Below, piece by piece: positions 18,822 through 26,852 of a DNA stretch of 64,000 nt; the first letter of the stretch is position 1, and every line of letters begins with the position of its first letter. A model generated the notes under the pieces. That model saw only the letters and a program-made list of their open reading frames with translations. It did no database searches and was not told the DNA's origin. The stretch is from Rhizobium sp. NLR16a. Its GTDB lineage: Bacteria; Pseudomonadota; Alphaproteobacteria; Rhizobiales; Rhizobiaceae. Where the stretch lies: the NCBI RefSeq assembly GCF_017948245.1, contig NZ_CP072865.1, forward strand, positions 1,141,501 through 1,205,500, written 5' to 3'. A program made the position numbers and the translations under genes.

Positions 18822-19397
18822 ATGAAGCGTCTCCTTTCTCTTGCGATATTTTTGGTAATTGTTCCGCATTTTCAGGCAGTTGCGGGATCATCGCTGCCCG
18901 TGACGCGAAGCATCGGCGCACCGGTGGGATTCGCTGCGGCCTGCGCCAAGTACAAGTGGCTGTGCGGCAGGACGGTGGCGCAACAGTTGGACGAGCAGGC
19001 GGGAATAGCGCTTCTTCAAAAGGTCAATCGTGCCGTAAACGGACGTATCGTTTCGGCGGAAGATCGCTCGTCATCCGGAAATGGGGATGTCTGGTCACTG
19101 CCAGCTGCCGGCCGTGGCGACTGCGAGGACTATGCGCTGCAGAAGATGAAGGACTTGATCGAGGCGGGTTTTCCATCGAACAGGCTGGCGCTTTCCGTGG
19201 TGATCGGACCGCATGATCAGAACCACGTCGTTCTGATTGCCCGCACGGCCGGCGGCGATTATGTGCTCGACAATCTGACCAGCACCGTGAAGCCCTGGCG
19301 CACGACGGGTTACACGTTTTTGGCCACCCAGGATTTCCAGTCGCGCACAGGCTGGCGCGTGACGCTTGCCGGTCCCCGCGCCGGCGAGTTCTCCTGA
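18822..19397 (+). CDS. bacterial transglutaminase-like cysteine proteinase
   Basis: 191 residues with a signal peptide (first 22 residues) and the catalytic triad of the BTLCP family: Cys101 (GRGDCEDYALQKM), His135 (HDQNHVVLIA) and Asp150 (DYVLDNL). In other bacteria such periplasmic proteases (LapG-like) cut surface adhesins, often under c-di-GMP control. No LapD/LapA homologue is in view. The only surface protein beside it is the divergent collagen-like gene, a possible but unproven partner. The start is the ATG at 18822 with AAGGAA upstream. Confidence 0.88.
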   Translation: MKRLLSLAIFLVIVPHFQAVAGSSLPVTRSIGAPVGFAAACAKYKWLCGRTVAQQLDEQAGIALLQKVNRAVNGRIVSAEDRSSSGNGDVWSLPAAGRGDCEDYALQKMKDLIEAGFPSNRLALSVVIGPHDQNHVVLIARTAGGDYVLDNLTSTVKPWRTTGYTFLATQDFQSRTGWRVTLAGPRAGEFS

Positions 19398-19465
19398 GCT
19401 GAAAGCCGCGAGTCGGCGCGTTCGCCGCCGCTGCCGAATGCTTCAGCCGAGCAAGGAATTCGTTC

Positions 19466-19864
19466 GTGACCAAAGCCGAACTTGCCGATCTTTACCGAGG
19501 CTACATCGCCTGCCTGAACCGGCAGGACTGGCCCGATCTCGGCCAGTTCGTCGACGAGGATGCGGTCCGTAATGGCCGGCGGCTTGGACTTGCGGGCTAT
19601 GTCGCCATGCTGGTGCGGGATTTCGATCTGATTCCCGATCTTTCTTTCAATGTGCTAATGCTTCTTATAGATCCGCCTTACGTTGCCTGCCGTCTGGGCT
19701 TCGACTGTTCGCCGAAAGGAAAATTTCTCGGGCTGGATGTGAACGGCAGGCACCTTTCCTTTACCGAAAACGTGATCTACGAATTTCGCGGCGGAAAAAT
19801 CATCGAAGTCTGGTCGGTCATCGACAAGGCGGCGATCGAAGCTCAGCTTGTGGACGGGCTGTGA
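19466..19864 (+). CDS. SnoaL-like ester cyclase family protein
   Basis: A 132-residue cystatin-like fold protein: YRGYIACLNRQDWPDLGQFV at the start, FDCSPKGKFLGLDVNGRHLSFTENVIYEFRGGKIIEVWSVID at the end. The latter is the typical SnoaL-like C-terminal half with the xGKIxEVWxxxD motif. The start is GTG 19466 behind AAGGAA. The substrate is unknown; many such proteins are uncharacterised NTF2-like enzymes. Confidence 0.82.
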   Translation: MTKAELADLYRGYIACLNRQDWPDLGQFVDEDAVRNGRRLGLAGYVAMLVRDFDLIPDLSFNVLMLLIDPPYVACRLGFDCSPKGKFLGLDVNGRHLSFTENVIYEFRGGKIIEVWSVIDKAAIEAQLVDGL

Positions 19865-19884
19865 CACGGCGGAGCGGGACTTCG

Positions 19885-20256
19885 TCAGAGGATGGCGACG
19901 CGCTCGCCGAAAGGCGTATCGTCGTCGAAATTGCGGGTGCCGATCCGCTCGCTTTCACCAGACAGGAGCGGCTGTTCCGCGTCTTCGCCGGCCTCTTCCC
20001 CTTCGCCCGATCGCGCATGCCCATGCTGCTTTCGTGGATGCTCCTCGTGGTCGACAAGCAGATCCGCATGCGGAACAAGAGTGCCCGCACCATTCGTCTC
20101 CGCGGCTCCCTTGGATGCGTGCTGATCGGCCGTGATCTGCGACTGGCGGGCGGCAACCCAGGCATTGTCGGGTTCCGAGCCGATCGAGGTGCTGATGCCG
20201 ACCTTGGTGGGCTCGGACGCGGCCGTGGAGGAGATGCGGTTGACGGCTTCGACCAT
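19885..20256 (-). CDS. hypothetical protein, hydrophilic
   Basis: A 123-residue ORF with a good ribosome-binding site (AGGAG, then ATG 20256). It is hydrophilic, with no membrane segment and an acidic C-terminal half (SGEGEEAGEDAEQPLLSGESE) ending FDDDTPFGERVAIL. It faces the SnoaL-like gene with a 20-bp gap. No domain is recognised; probably a disordered lineage-specific protein. The opposite-strand frames have no such start signal. Confidence 0.55.
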   Translation of the reverse strand: MVEAVNRISSTAASEPTKVGISTSIGSEPDNAWVAARQSQITADQHASKGAAETNGAGTLVPHADLLVDHEEHPRKQHGHARSGEGEEAGEDAEQPLLSGESERIGTRNFDDDTPFGERVAIL

Positions 20257-20567
20257 GGGGCACTCCTGCTGGTGTGAACCGGCGGACCAGTTGAGCCGTC
20301 ATCCGACGGCTGATTGGCCGATCCAGGTTTCATATATTGGGCCTCAACGGGAAAACGCAAGGCGGCTTGGCTGCCCGCTGGAAAAGGCGGAATCGGGTGC
20401 AAAGGCAGGAAATTCGACGATGGATTGCATGGCCAGCAAGCTGCCTGGCGCGTGCAAGATGTAAGAATCAGAAACACTTTGTGACTAAGCTACTACAAAA
20501 GCTGCACTTTTTGACTTGCGAGGCAAGTAGAGATGACGGATATTGCTCTCATGTTGAGGACGCTCTC
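20257..20567. other. upstream region with short ORF and inverted repeat
   Basis: No full gene. ACTTGC-GAG-GCAAGT (20514-20528) is a perfect inverted repeat just before a 12-codon ORF (MTDIALMLRTLS, 20533-20571), whose stop overlaps the ATG of the next gene (ATGA). This could be a leader peptide with an operator in front. Confidence 0.35.
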
Positions 20568-20969
20568 ATGATCCGAATGATAGAAGACCCTGCCGAACTG
20601 GCTGGCGAAGACATCACTGGCAAATATATTCTCCGGAAGCTGAATTATCATTGGTTCGCCTACGGCAAGGCGGCCATCGTGACCGCCTGTAAAGGCACGA
20701 TCCTCCATCTCGATCGGGAGGAAACGGTGTATTCCGAGCGCTGGGGCCGTCGTGCCTACACGGGGACCGGTAAGCGTTATCCCGGCGGCATCTGTCCAAT
20801 TTCGGCGGTTGCCTGTGTTTGCGATACCCCTGATGACGTCAATGCCGTCATTCAGCTGGATGTGGAAGCACAGGACGAATTCTATCAGCTGATTGCCAAG
20901 ACGGAAGCCAAGGTTCGGGCGCTTGCCGCTTCGTCGGGCGAGAACCAGTTCTTGGAAGCGGCCGAATAG
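20568..20969 (+). CDS. hypothetical protein
   Basis: 133 residues, starting MIRMIEDPAELAGEDITGKY. It is soluble, beta-rich at the start (KAAIVTACKGTILHLDREETVYSE) and helical at the end. Two Cys close together (GGICPISAVACVCDTPDD) stand out. No family is recognised. A weak GAGGA lies 8 bases before ATG 20568, and a 12-codon ORF overlaps its start, so translation may be coupled. The frame is open further upstream without a better start. Confidence 0.6.
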   Translation: MIRMIEDPAELAGEDITGKYILRKLNYHWFAYGKAAIVTACKGTILHLDREETVYSERWGRRAYTGTGKRYPGGICPISAVACVCDTPDDVNAVIQLDVEAQDEFYQLIAKTEAKVRALAASSGENQFLEAAE

Positions 20970-21183
20970 GCGTTTTTCAGCAATATCCAATCCTGCCGCA
21001 ACGGCAGTCTCCGGCCACGCAACTGCGGAAACAATGACGCCTGTTATCGGGGCGGTTTCATTTGCCGTCTCGCCACGGGTTGTTGCGCGCGTTTCACTTC
21101 CTAAATCAGGCGTAGGACAGTCAGACTTTTGCGGCCGCTGCCGACAGCAGAAGGCGCTTGCCCGGTGGAACGGAAAAACGGTC

Positions 21184-21891
21184 ATGACGCAGGAACACAG
21201 CCGGCCGCGTCGCTCGTTTGCGGCGGCGCCGTCGCTCGGATCGCTCGCGATAACCGTTGCAGTGATGATTGTCGCACTGTTCTGGCCCGCCGGCACGTTC
21301 GCCTGGCCGCGCGGCTGGATCTTTCTCGGCCTCTTCGTGGCGCTGACAGCAATCGCGCTCGTCTGGATCTGGCGGACGAATCCGGAGTTGTTTGCGGCGC
21401 GTAGCCGATATCAGAAGGGAACCAAGCGCTGGGACGCCGTGGTCGCGACGCTGACGATCATTCTCTTTGCCGCCATTCTTCCGGTCGGCGCGTTCGATGA
21501 CGGCCGTTTCCACTGGGCGCCGCAACCCTGGTGGGTTGTTGTCCTCGGCTATCTCGTGATGAGCGCGGGCTATCTCGGCCTCACCTGGGCACAATCGGTC
21601 AACCGGCATTTCGAGCCGACGGTGCGCATCCAGACCGACCGCGACCACAAGGTGATCGACAGCGGCCCCTACGCCGTCATCCGCCACCCCGGCTATGCAA
21701 CCGCCATTTTGCTCGCCGCCGGGACAGCGCTGTCACTCGCGTCGATCTATGCGTTGATCCCCGTGGGGCTGCTCGTCGTCGTGCTCTTTGGCCGGACGCT
21801 CGGAGAGGAGGCGGAGTTGCGCAAGGGGCTTGAAGGATATGCGGAGTATATGGAACGGGTGCGCTGGCGGTGGATTCCCGGTGTTTGGTGA
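21184..21891 (+). CDS. isoprenylcysteine carboxyl methyltransferase-like membrane protein
   Basis: A 235-residue protein with about five hydrophobic helices and the C-terminal motif of the ICMT/PEMT superfamily: GPYAVIRHPGYA followed, after a helix, by EEAELRKGLEGYAEYMERVRWRWIPGVW. The RHPxY and EExxL residues bind S-adenosylmethionine and the lipid head. Bacterial members methylate small or lipid substrates that are mostly unknown. Start at ATG 21184; the frame reaches back to 20893 into the previous gene and is not used. Confidence 0.82.
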   Translation: MTQEHSRPRRSFAAAPSLGSLAITVAVMIVALFWPAGTFAWPRGWIFLGLFVALTAIALVWIWRTNPELFAARSRYQKGTKRWDAVVATLTIILFAAILPVGAFDDGRFHWAPQPWWVVVLGYLVMSAGYLGLTWAQSVNRHFEPTVRIQTDRDHKVIDSGPYAVIRHPGYATAILLAAGTALSLASIYALIPVGLLVVVLFGRTLGEEAELRKGLEGYAEYMERVRWRWIPGVW

Positions 21892-21916
21892 GCAGTTTCA
21901 AGCGCCTGTGACCGGT

Positions 21917-21966
21917 CCTCGTCCTTCGAGGCTCCGGCCCTTTCGCCTGCGCATCCGAGGATGAGG
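21917..21966. repeat. dispersed intergenic palindrome, copy 2
   Basis: CCTCGTCCTTCGAGG-CTCCGGCCC-TTTCGCCTGCGCATCCGAGGATGAGGG: the outer ends (CCTCGTCC and GGATGAGG) can pair. The same order of modules appears at 24380-24428. Confidence 0.65.
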
Positions 21967-22069
21967 GTTGATCAGTATGCCGTGTGGCCGGGCCTGCGCG
22001 AAGTCCGAGGTTGCCAGCCAGCCGCTAGGCTTGCTTTCCGATGAGGGCCGCGAGGGCTGCCACCGGCAA

Positions 22070-22600
22070 TCACGCAATCAACCTGAGATCCCGCCCGAAC
22101 CGCTGCCAATTCGCCACATAATTTTCCGCCGAGCGGCGAATACCCTCGACAGCCGCCTCGTCAAGCACCCGCACCACACGGGCGGGTGCGCCGACGATTA
22201 ACGAGTTGTCAGGGAATTCCTTGCCCTCCGTCACCAGCGCATTGGCACCGACGAGGCAGTTGTTGCCGATCTTGGCGCCGTTGAGAATGGTCGCACCCAT
22301 GCCGATCAGCACGTTGTCGCCGAGCGTGCAGCCGTGGAGGATGGCGTGGTGGCCGATGGTGCAGCCCTTGCCTGTCGTCAGCGGAAAGCCCATGTCGGTA
22401 TGGGCCATCACCCCTTCCTGGATATTGGTGCCGGCGCCGATGGTGATTTTCTCATTATCGCCGCGCAGCACCGATCCGAACCAGATGCCGACATTCTCGC
22501 CGAGTTCGATATCGCCGATCACATGCGCATCCGGCGCGATCCAGTGGAGGCCGGCGGGCGGCAGTTTCGGCATCAGGCCGCCGAGGGCGTAGACGGGCAT
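22070..22600 (-). CDS. gamma-class carbonic anhydrase family protein
   Basis: 176 residues of left-handed beta-helix hexapeptide repeats (IGDIELGENVGIWFGSVLRGDNEKITIGAGTNIQ). The three zinc-ligand histidines are in place: one in VMAHTDMG and two in TIGHHAILHGC. It belongs to the CamH/YrdA-like group lacking the acidic loop of Cam, so carbonic anhydrase activity is not certain. The start is ATG 22600, 10 bp after the FAH gene stop, so the two are co-transcribed; the longer frame to 22690 would overlap that gene. Confidence 0.9.
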   Translation of the reverse strand: MPVYALGGLMPKLPPAGLHWIAPDAHVIGDIELGENVGIWFGSVLRGDNEKITIGAGTNIQEGVMAHTDMGFPLTTGKGCTIGHHAILHGCTLGDNVLIGMGATILNGAKIGNNCLVGANALVTEGKEFPDNSLIVGAPARVVRVLDEAAVEGIRRSAENYVANWQRFGRDLRLIA

Positions 22601-22610
22601 GGGTCTCTCC

Positions 22611-23306
22611 TCAGACAATGTCGACGGAGAGCATCGCGACGCCCTCGATGCCGCAGGTGATGCGGTCGCCCCTGGCAACCGCGCCGACACCGGCCGGCGT
22701 GCCGGTCATGATCACGTCTCCGGGCGCCAGTACGAAGAGCTTCGACAGTTCGGCGATGATCTCCGGCACCTTCCAGATCATCTGGTTGAGGTCGCCGTCC
22801 TGGGCGCGCCTGCCGTTCTGCTCCAGCCAGATCCGGCCGTCGGCGGGATGGCCGAGGCGGCTCGCCGGCACGATCGCCGAGAGGGGGGCGGAATGTTCGA
22901 AGGCCTTGGCGAGTTCCCAGGGACGGCCGAGCTTCTTGGCCTCGCCCTGCAGGTCGCGGCGGGTGAAATCGATGCCGACGGCATAGCCGTAGATGCAGTC
23001 AAGTGCATTCGCGGCCTGGATGTTCGCACCGCCCGATTTCAACGCCAGCACGCATTCCACCTCGTAATGCACGTCGTTCGACAGCGGCGGGTAGGGGAAG
23101 GCATTGCCAGGCGGCAGCAGATTATCGGCGTTCTTCTGGAAGAAGAAGGGCGGCTCGCGGCTCGGATCATGACCCATCTCGATCGCATGGTCGGCATAAT
23201 TACGCCCGACGCAATAGACGCGGCGCACCGGAAAACGCTCGTCGCTGCCATCAACCGGCAGCAAAACCGGTGCGGGACGCGGAATGACGGTGGCGGGATG
23301 GGGCAT
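22611..23306 (-). CDS. fumarylacetoacetate hydrolase family protein
   Basis: 231 residues with the FAH fold: FPVRRVYCVGRNYADHAIEMG at the N terminus, the metal ligands in VHYEVECVLALKSGG (E-x-E) and IYGYAVGIDFTRRDLQ (Asp), and the C-terminal DVIMTGTPAGVGAVARGD. Family members split C-C bonds of acylpyruvates or decarboxylate oxaloacetate. The short size fits acylpyruvase-type enzymes. First gene of a two-gene unit with the gamma-carbonic-anhydrase homologue. Confidence 0.9.
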   Translation of the reverse strand: MPHPATVIPRPAPVLLPVDGSDERFPVRRVYCVGRNYADHAIEMGHDPSREPPFFFQKNADNLLPPGNAFPYPPLSNDVHYEVECVLALKSGGANIQAANALDCIYGYAVGIDFTRRDLQGEAKKLGRPWELAKAFEHSAPLSAIVPASRLGHPADGRIWLEQNGRRAQDGDLNQMIWKVPEIIAELSKLFVLAPGDVIMTGTPAGVGAVARGDRITCGIEGVAMLSVDIV

Positions 23307-23383
23307 GGCGGGGCTTCCTGTTCAACGAGTCTTAGGCTCATCTTAGACGGAAAACAGTGTCGCGGGGAAGCGTGCTTGGCGGA

Positions 23384-23410
23384 TTGACGCTGTTGCCGGC
23401 GGGCGATAAC
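23384..23410 (+). promoter_or_regulatory. sigma-70-type promoter of the attenuator transcript
   Basis: TTGACG (23384-23389) with GATAAC (23405-23410) 15 bases downstream, or TAACTT with 17. Transcription would begin close to 23417-23419, that is at the leader ATG, giving a leaderless or almost leaderless transcript as described for the Sinorhizobium trp leader. Confidence 0.45.
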
Positions 23411-23418
23411 TTACGTCC

Positions 23419-23487
23419 ATGAGCAGGATTTTCGCAGTCTCCACGACGTCTACGACCACCGCTTGGCGGCGGGTGGCAGACGCGTGA
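23419..23487 (+). CDS. Thr-rich leader peptide (22 residues)
   Basis: The short ORF encodes MSRIFAVSTTSTTTAWRRV followed by ADA and a stop. Five threonine codons and three serine codons lie within eight positions (residues 8-14), directly before the first arm of a set of competing hairpins. This is the layout of amino-acid operon leader peptides (compare thrL in enterobacteria). Ribosome stalling at uncharged tRNA-Thr would free segment 2 to pair with segment 3. No Shine-Dalgarno is seen, in keeping with leaderless translation. Confidence 0.6.
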   Translation: MSRIFAVSTTSTTTAWRRVADA

Positions 23488-23543
23488 ACTGAATTCCGTT
23501 CATCGCAGAAGACACCAACCCGCCGGAAACGAGCGGGTTTTTT
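23456..23543 (+). terminator. transcription attenuator with three competing hairpins
   Basis: Segment 1 (CCACCGC, 23456-23462) pairs with segment 2 (GCGGGTGG, 23469-23476). Segment 2 (GGCGGGT, 23468-23474) also pairs with segment 3 (ACCCGCC, 23518-23524). Segment 3 (AACCCGC, 23517-23523) pairs with segment 4 (GCGGGTT, 23533-23539), followed by six T: a Rho-independent terminator 36 bp before the next start. Segments 2:3 and 3:4 exclude each other, as in trp- or thr-type attenuation. Confidence 0.7.
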
Positions 23544-23578
23544 GTTGCCGCTCGTCTCCCGCATTCGAGGACGAGAAC

Positions 23579-24331
23579 ATGGACGATATCGGGAAACAAA
23601 TTGTTGCCGAGCGGACGCTTGCCGCCGCCTGCCGCTCTCTGGCCAGCCGTTATGCCGGGGCCGCCTTCGCCTATGTTTCCGGTTCCATCATGCGCGGTGA
23701 GGGGACCGAGTTTTCGGACATCGATCTCGTCGTTGTATTTCCGTCGCTCGAGCGGGCCTGGCGGGAATCCTTCACCGAAGACCGTTTTCCGGTCGAAGCC
23801 TTCGTCCATGATCCGCAGACGCTGGCGTTTTATCTCCATCAGGATGCGGAGGGCGGCTGTCCCATCATGGTCCATATGGTTGCGACGGGCAGCATCGTCG
23901 GGCCTGACATCGAGCGTGCGCGGTTCATCCAGGCGAAGGCGGCGAGCGTTCTTGCCGCAGGGCCGAAGCCTCTCGATGGCCCGAGCTACGATATGCTGCG
24001 CTATCAGGTCACCGATCTCGCCGATGACCTGCGCGGCCACCGCCCGCCTGAAGAGATTGCCGCCATCGCCGCGCTTCTCTATCAGAAGCTCGCCGATTTG
24101 ATGCTGCGCGGGCGCGGCGCATGGGCTGGTCGCGGCAAGTGGGCGCCGCGGCTCCTGCGGGAGCTCGATGTGGAACTGGCAGCAGACTTCGATGCCGCGT
24201 TCAGACTGGCGGTGCAGGGTGACGGCGCCCGGTTCCTGGCTCTCGCCGATCGGGAAATTGCCCTGCATGGCGGGCGCTTTTTCGACTGCTTCAGGCAGGA
24301 GGCTCCTGTGGAGGCGCGGCGGGGAGAATAG
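23579..24331 (+). CDS. nucleotidyltransferase-domain protein under attenuator control
   Basis: 250 residues. The N-terminal third is a minimal nucleotidyltransferase fold: YVSGSIMRGEGTEFSDIDLVVVF, with GS...DxD matching the metal-binding motif of MNT/kanamycin-type transferases. The rest is helical (DLADDLRGHRPPEEIAAIAALLYQKLADLMLRG), like the substrate-binding part of aminoglycoside or tRNA transferases. The substrate is unknown. It is the only gene behind the Thr-leader attenuator, implying a link to threonine or tRNA-Thr supply. No toxin or antitoxin partner lies next to it. Confidence 0.8.
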   Translation: MDDIGKQIVAERTLAAACRSLASRYAGAAFAYVSGSIMRGEGTEFSDIDLVVVFPSLERAWRESFTEDRFPVEAFVHDPQTLAFYLHQDAEGGCPIMVHMVATGSIVGPDIERARFIQAKAASVLAAGPKPLDGPSYDMLRYQVTDLADDLRGHRPPEEIAAIAALLYQKLADLMLRGRGAWAGRGKWAPRLLRELDVELAADFDAAFRLAVQGDGARFLALADREIALHGGRFFDCFRQEAPVEARRGE

Positions 24332-24681
24332 GCGCGAGCGGTGCGCCGGTGTCGGATGTAGGCAAGAAGCAGGGTTGCGCCCTGTCTTCGGGCTCCGGCC
24401 TTTGGCCTGCGCGCCTTCAGGATGAGGGATGTTGGAGGATGCCGCGCCTGATAAAAAGCGTTGGAGAATGCCGCGCGTTAAAACAGACGTTGGGCTATCG
24501 CGTGACAGCCTTGGAAGCCGATGCCTTGAAAACAGGGATAGCTTTCTTGAGCGTATGTCCTGAATTAGCGCGGGGGCCTATCTGGTGGGAAGGAAGGTTG
24601 ATTATTATATCAGACCCATCAAGGGCTTGGAGGATGATTTCTACCGTGACGAAAAAGAAGCAATGAGCTGTGGGCCGGTTG
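24332..24681. other. non-coding region with repeats
   Basis: Holds palindrome copy 3 (24380-24428) and two versions of a short unit, GTTGGAGGATGCCGCGCC (24431) and GTTGGAGAATGCCGCGCG (24463). A third version is at 26995. No gene is supported. Confidence 0.5.
24380..24428. repeat. dispersed intergenic palindrome, copy 3
   Basis: GTCTTCGGGCTCCGGCC-TTTGGCCTGCGCGCCTTCAGGATGAGGG has the same module order as the copy at 21917-21966. Confidence 0.6.
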
Positions 24682-24858
24682 ATGTCACTGGTGGCGATCG
24701 TGTGGAACATTTCGGTCACTGTTACAGCTACCGCAGCAGGTGCCTATTTCGGCTGGTAAAGTCACGGGCTTGTGGGAGCGTTGGCACTTGGTCTTGTAGG
24801 GGTCGTGGTGGGAGGCCTCCTCCGTTCGCCCTCGGCCCTTTTGGAGATGCTGACTTAA
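24682..24858 (+). pseudogene. small membrane protein interrupted by a stop codon
   Basis: From ATG 24682 the frame reads MSLVAIVWNISVTVTATAAG then AYFGW, a TAA at 24757, and continues without a break as SHGLVGALALGLVGVVVGGL and LRSPSALLEMLT to a TAA at 24856. Both halves are strongly protein-like: a helix before the stop and a second glycine-rich helix after it, in the same frame. This indicates a 58-codon two-helix membrane protein with one nonsense mutation (TGG TAA AGT). Readthrough or a sequencing error are alternatives. Confidence 0.5.
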
Positions 24859-24897
24859 ATTCTATCTGACCTTGAGCCTCAGCCCTAAAGAGCAGAC

Positions 24898-25878
24898 CTA
24901 ACCAAGAGCACTCTGCTCTGCGCAAATCCTATCAATCAACGCATCCAGCTCCCCCTTCGGCGGGCGGCTCTTCGCCAGGCGCTGCTTGAGGTGCATGATA
25001 GAGTCGGCCAGGATTTCGTCCAGGCTCTCGGCGCAGGTAAAGTCGCCAGCCACGCGCTTGACCTTCGAATTGTCGAAGATCGCAGTCCAAGCCTTGTCGC
25101 CGAGGAGGGGGCCGATCCAATCCGGATTGTACTTGATCAGCGTGTCCGTCGGCACGTGGACGATCTTGGCCTCCACGCCGAGCAATCTTGCGATGGTCTT
25201 CTGGATATCGTTCCAGATGTGGGCGCGGTCCGAGGTGATGTGGAAGATTTCACGGAGCGCCGCGCGATTGCCGAAAAGGCCGATGAAAGGCACCGCGAAA
25301 TCGACTGAGCGGGTGAGTGTCCATGGAGTGTGGCCGTCGCCGGCCACGATGATGGGGTCGCCGTCCAGCATGCGCCTAGCCATGATGTCGCTGTCGCCCA
25401 TCATGATCGGCAGGCCGGTGCGGACGGTGTGGCTGGGGCGGACGATCGTCCATGCAAGATCACCGGATTTCCTGAGCAGTTCCTCGCAGGCGATCTTGGC
25501 CTGGCTGTACGGCCAGTAAGGATTGATCGCCGGGGTCTTCTCGGTGATCACGTAATGACGCGGCGGTTTTTCGTAGACCGAGGCCGATGAGATGAAGATA
25601 TATTGGCGGCAATTTCCGGCGAAGACCTCGATGTCACGTGCCACCTGATCTGGCGTGAAGGCGATGAACTGGCAGACGACATCATAGTTCGCTTTGGCGA
25701 GATTGGCATAGGCGCTCGATCCGAGTTCCCCGACGATCGGGGTTACCCCGTCAGGCAAGGCTGTGCTTCTCAGGCCGCGATTGAAGACGCTGACATGATG
25801 GCCCTCGGCAACGGCGCGTTCGACGCATGGATGGGAGATCTGGCCGGTGCCGCCAATGAAGAGGACTTTCAAAGCCAT
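24898..25878 (-). CDS. NAD-dependent epimerase/dehydratase family protein
   Basis: 326 residues of an extended short-chain dehydrogenase: Rossmann motif FIGGTGQIS near the start, a serine in YIFISSASVY and the catalytic YxxxK as YSQAK. C-terminal substrate-binding part with the NmrA/RNA-binding-like sequence IWNDIQKTIARLLG. Such proteins act on nucleotide sugars, though the weak GxxGxxS pattern leaves the real substrate open. Stands alone, with a repeat-rich region downstream. Confidence 0.85.
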   Translation of the reverse strand: MALKVLFIGGTGQISHPCVERAVAEGHHVSVFNRGLRSTALPDGVTPIVGELGSSAYANLAKANYDVVCQFIAFTPDQVARDIEVFAGNCRQYIFISSASVYEKPPRHYVITEKTPAINPYWPYSQAKIACEELLRKSGDLAWTIVRPSHTVRTGLPIMMGDSDIMARRMLDGDPIIVAGDGHTPWTLTRSVDFAVPFIGLFGNRAALREIFHITSDRAHIWNDIQKTIARLLGVEAKIVHVPTDTLIKYNPDWIGPLLGDKAWTAIFDNSKVKRVAGDFTCAESLDEILADSIMHLKQRLAKSRPPKGELDALIDRICAEQSALG

Positions 25879-26049
25879 GGAGTGACCTCAGGGCCTGTGG
25901 GCGGGATATGCGGTCACTCTTAATAGCCGGAAAGATGGGGGGCGTCTCCCCCAATCTCGTGTGCTGCCGAGAGCATGGGAGTGGCTGGTGCCCGACCCCC
26001 GCCGGTGGCGATGGATGCCCCGAGATTGCCGCCGTGTGGCCGGGGCCGT

Positions 26050-26607
26050 TTATGCACGTGCCTTGCGACGGACTGCGACGACGAGCCAGACCGAGGACAG
26101 CAGGAAGTAGAAGGCGCCGAACCCGGCATAGGGCACGATATCGAGGATATTCGGCGCGGCGGCGGCAAAGGACTGGCTGATCATGAAGCCGCCGGCAAGG
26201 GCCGATTGCGCGCCGCTCATGATCATGACCCATTGGGCGCCGTAGATGCGCCAGCGCCTGACGCCGGTATAGAGCTGCAACAGGCCGGAAAGGATCGCCC
26301 AGGCCCCGAACACGGTCAGCACCGCGTAGGTGCTGTGGCCGAGCGCGATGACGACGGCGAGGGCCGTGACGGTGCTGACGGCGACATTCAACGTCTGAGA
26401 CGGGTTGGCCTGCAGGCCGCCATTGACCCTGGTGTCGACCAGATTGGCCAGCGCATCCCACAGGGGATAGATCACCAGCAGAAAGGCCACGGCGCTTGGC
26501 TGCCGGGCAAGGAGAATGGCGGCGGCAATCCAGATCACGGAGAAGGCGGCACGGATGAAATAATAGGATCTCAGCCAGTCGGACTGGGGGGAAGATTGAG
26601 TTTGCAT
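26050..26607 (-). CDS. DUF308-like multi-pass membrane protein
   Basis: 185 residues with five or six hydrophobic segments: SYYFIRAAFSVIWIAAAILL, AFLLVIYPLWDALANLVD, GHSTYAVLTVFGAWAILSG, and VPYAGFGAFYFLLSSVWLVV. The middle resembles HdeD/DUF308 proteins. Start at ATG 26607 after AAAGGA; the frame is open to 26814 but that part crosses the control region. A perfect 12-bp palindrome lies over the likely promoter, so a TetR-type repressor probably controls it. Confidence 0.75.
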   Translation of the reverse strand: MQTQSSPQSDWLRSYYFIRAAFSVIWIAAAILLARQPSAVAFLLVIYPLWDALANLVDTRVNGGLQANPSQTLNVAVSTVTALAVVIALGHSTYAVLTVFGAWAILSGLLQLYTGVRRWRIYGAQWVMIMSGAQSALAGGFMISQSFAAAAPNILDIVPYAGFGAFYFLLSSVWLVVAVRRKARA

Positions 26608-26632
26608 CGGCAAATTCCTTTGTAATTGCCTT

Positions 26633-26644
26633 CCTACTAGTAGG
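26633..26644. promoter_or_regulatory. TetR-type operator palindrome
   Basis: CCTACTAGTAGG is a perfect 12-bp palindrome 26 bp before the membrane-protein gene. On the minus strand TTGACT lies about 17 bases upstream, so the palindrome covers the -10 region. The form is common for TetR-family sites. No TetR gene is in the window. Confidence 0.5.
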
Positions 26645-26852
26645 TAAATAAAAACGAGAGTCAACGTCTCGGCCGCACACCTTCTTGTGATGCCGCGATG
26701 CACCGAAAGACTTGACAATCTATCTACCAGAAGGGAGGCGTTATCTCCCCGACAAGGGTGGAGATTGGCAAGTGGCCTGACCGTCGCTCCTTCCCAGCCG
26801 GCAGCGACAATCATGGTGCTTTAGTTGTTTGGGGAAGCCGTTACGCCCAGCC

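Noticed and set aside
24585..24869. 94-codon plus ORF as a real gene
   Set aside because: The frame shifted by one reads as a much more protein-like membrane peptide, so this frame is the shadow.
25751..26680. 309-codon minus-strand ORF
   Set aside because: Overlaps the epimerase and membrane-protein genes in another frame, low-complexity Arg/Pro-rich.
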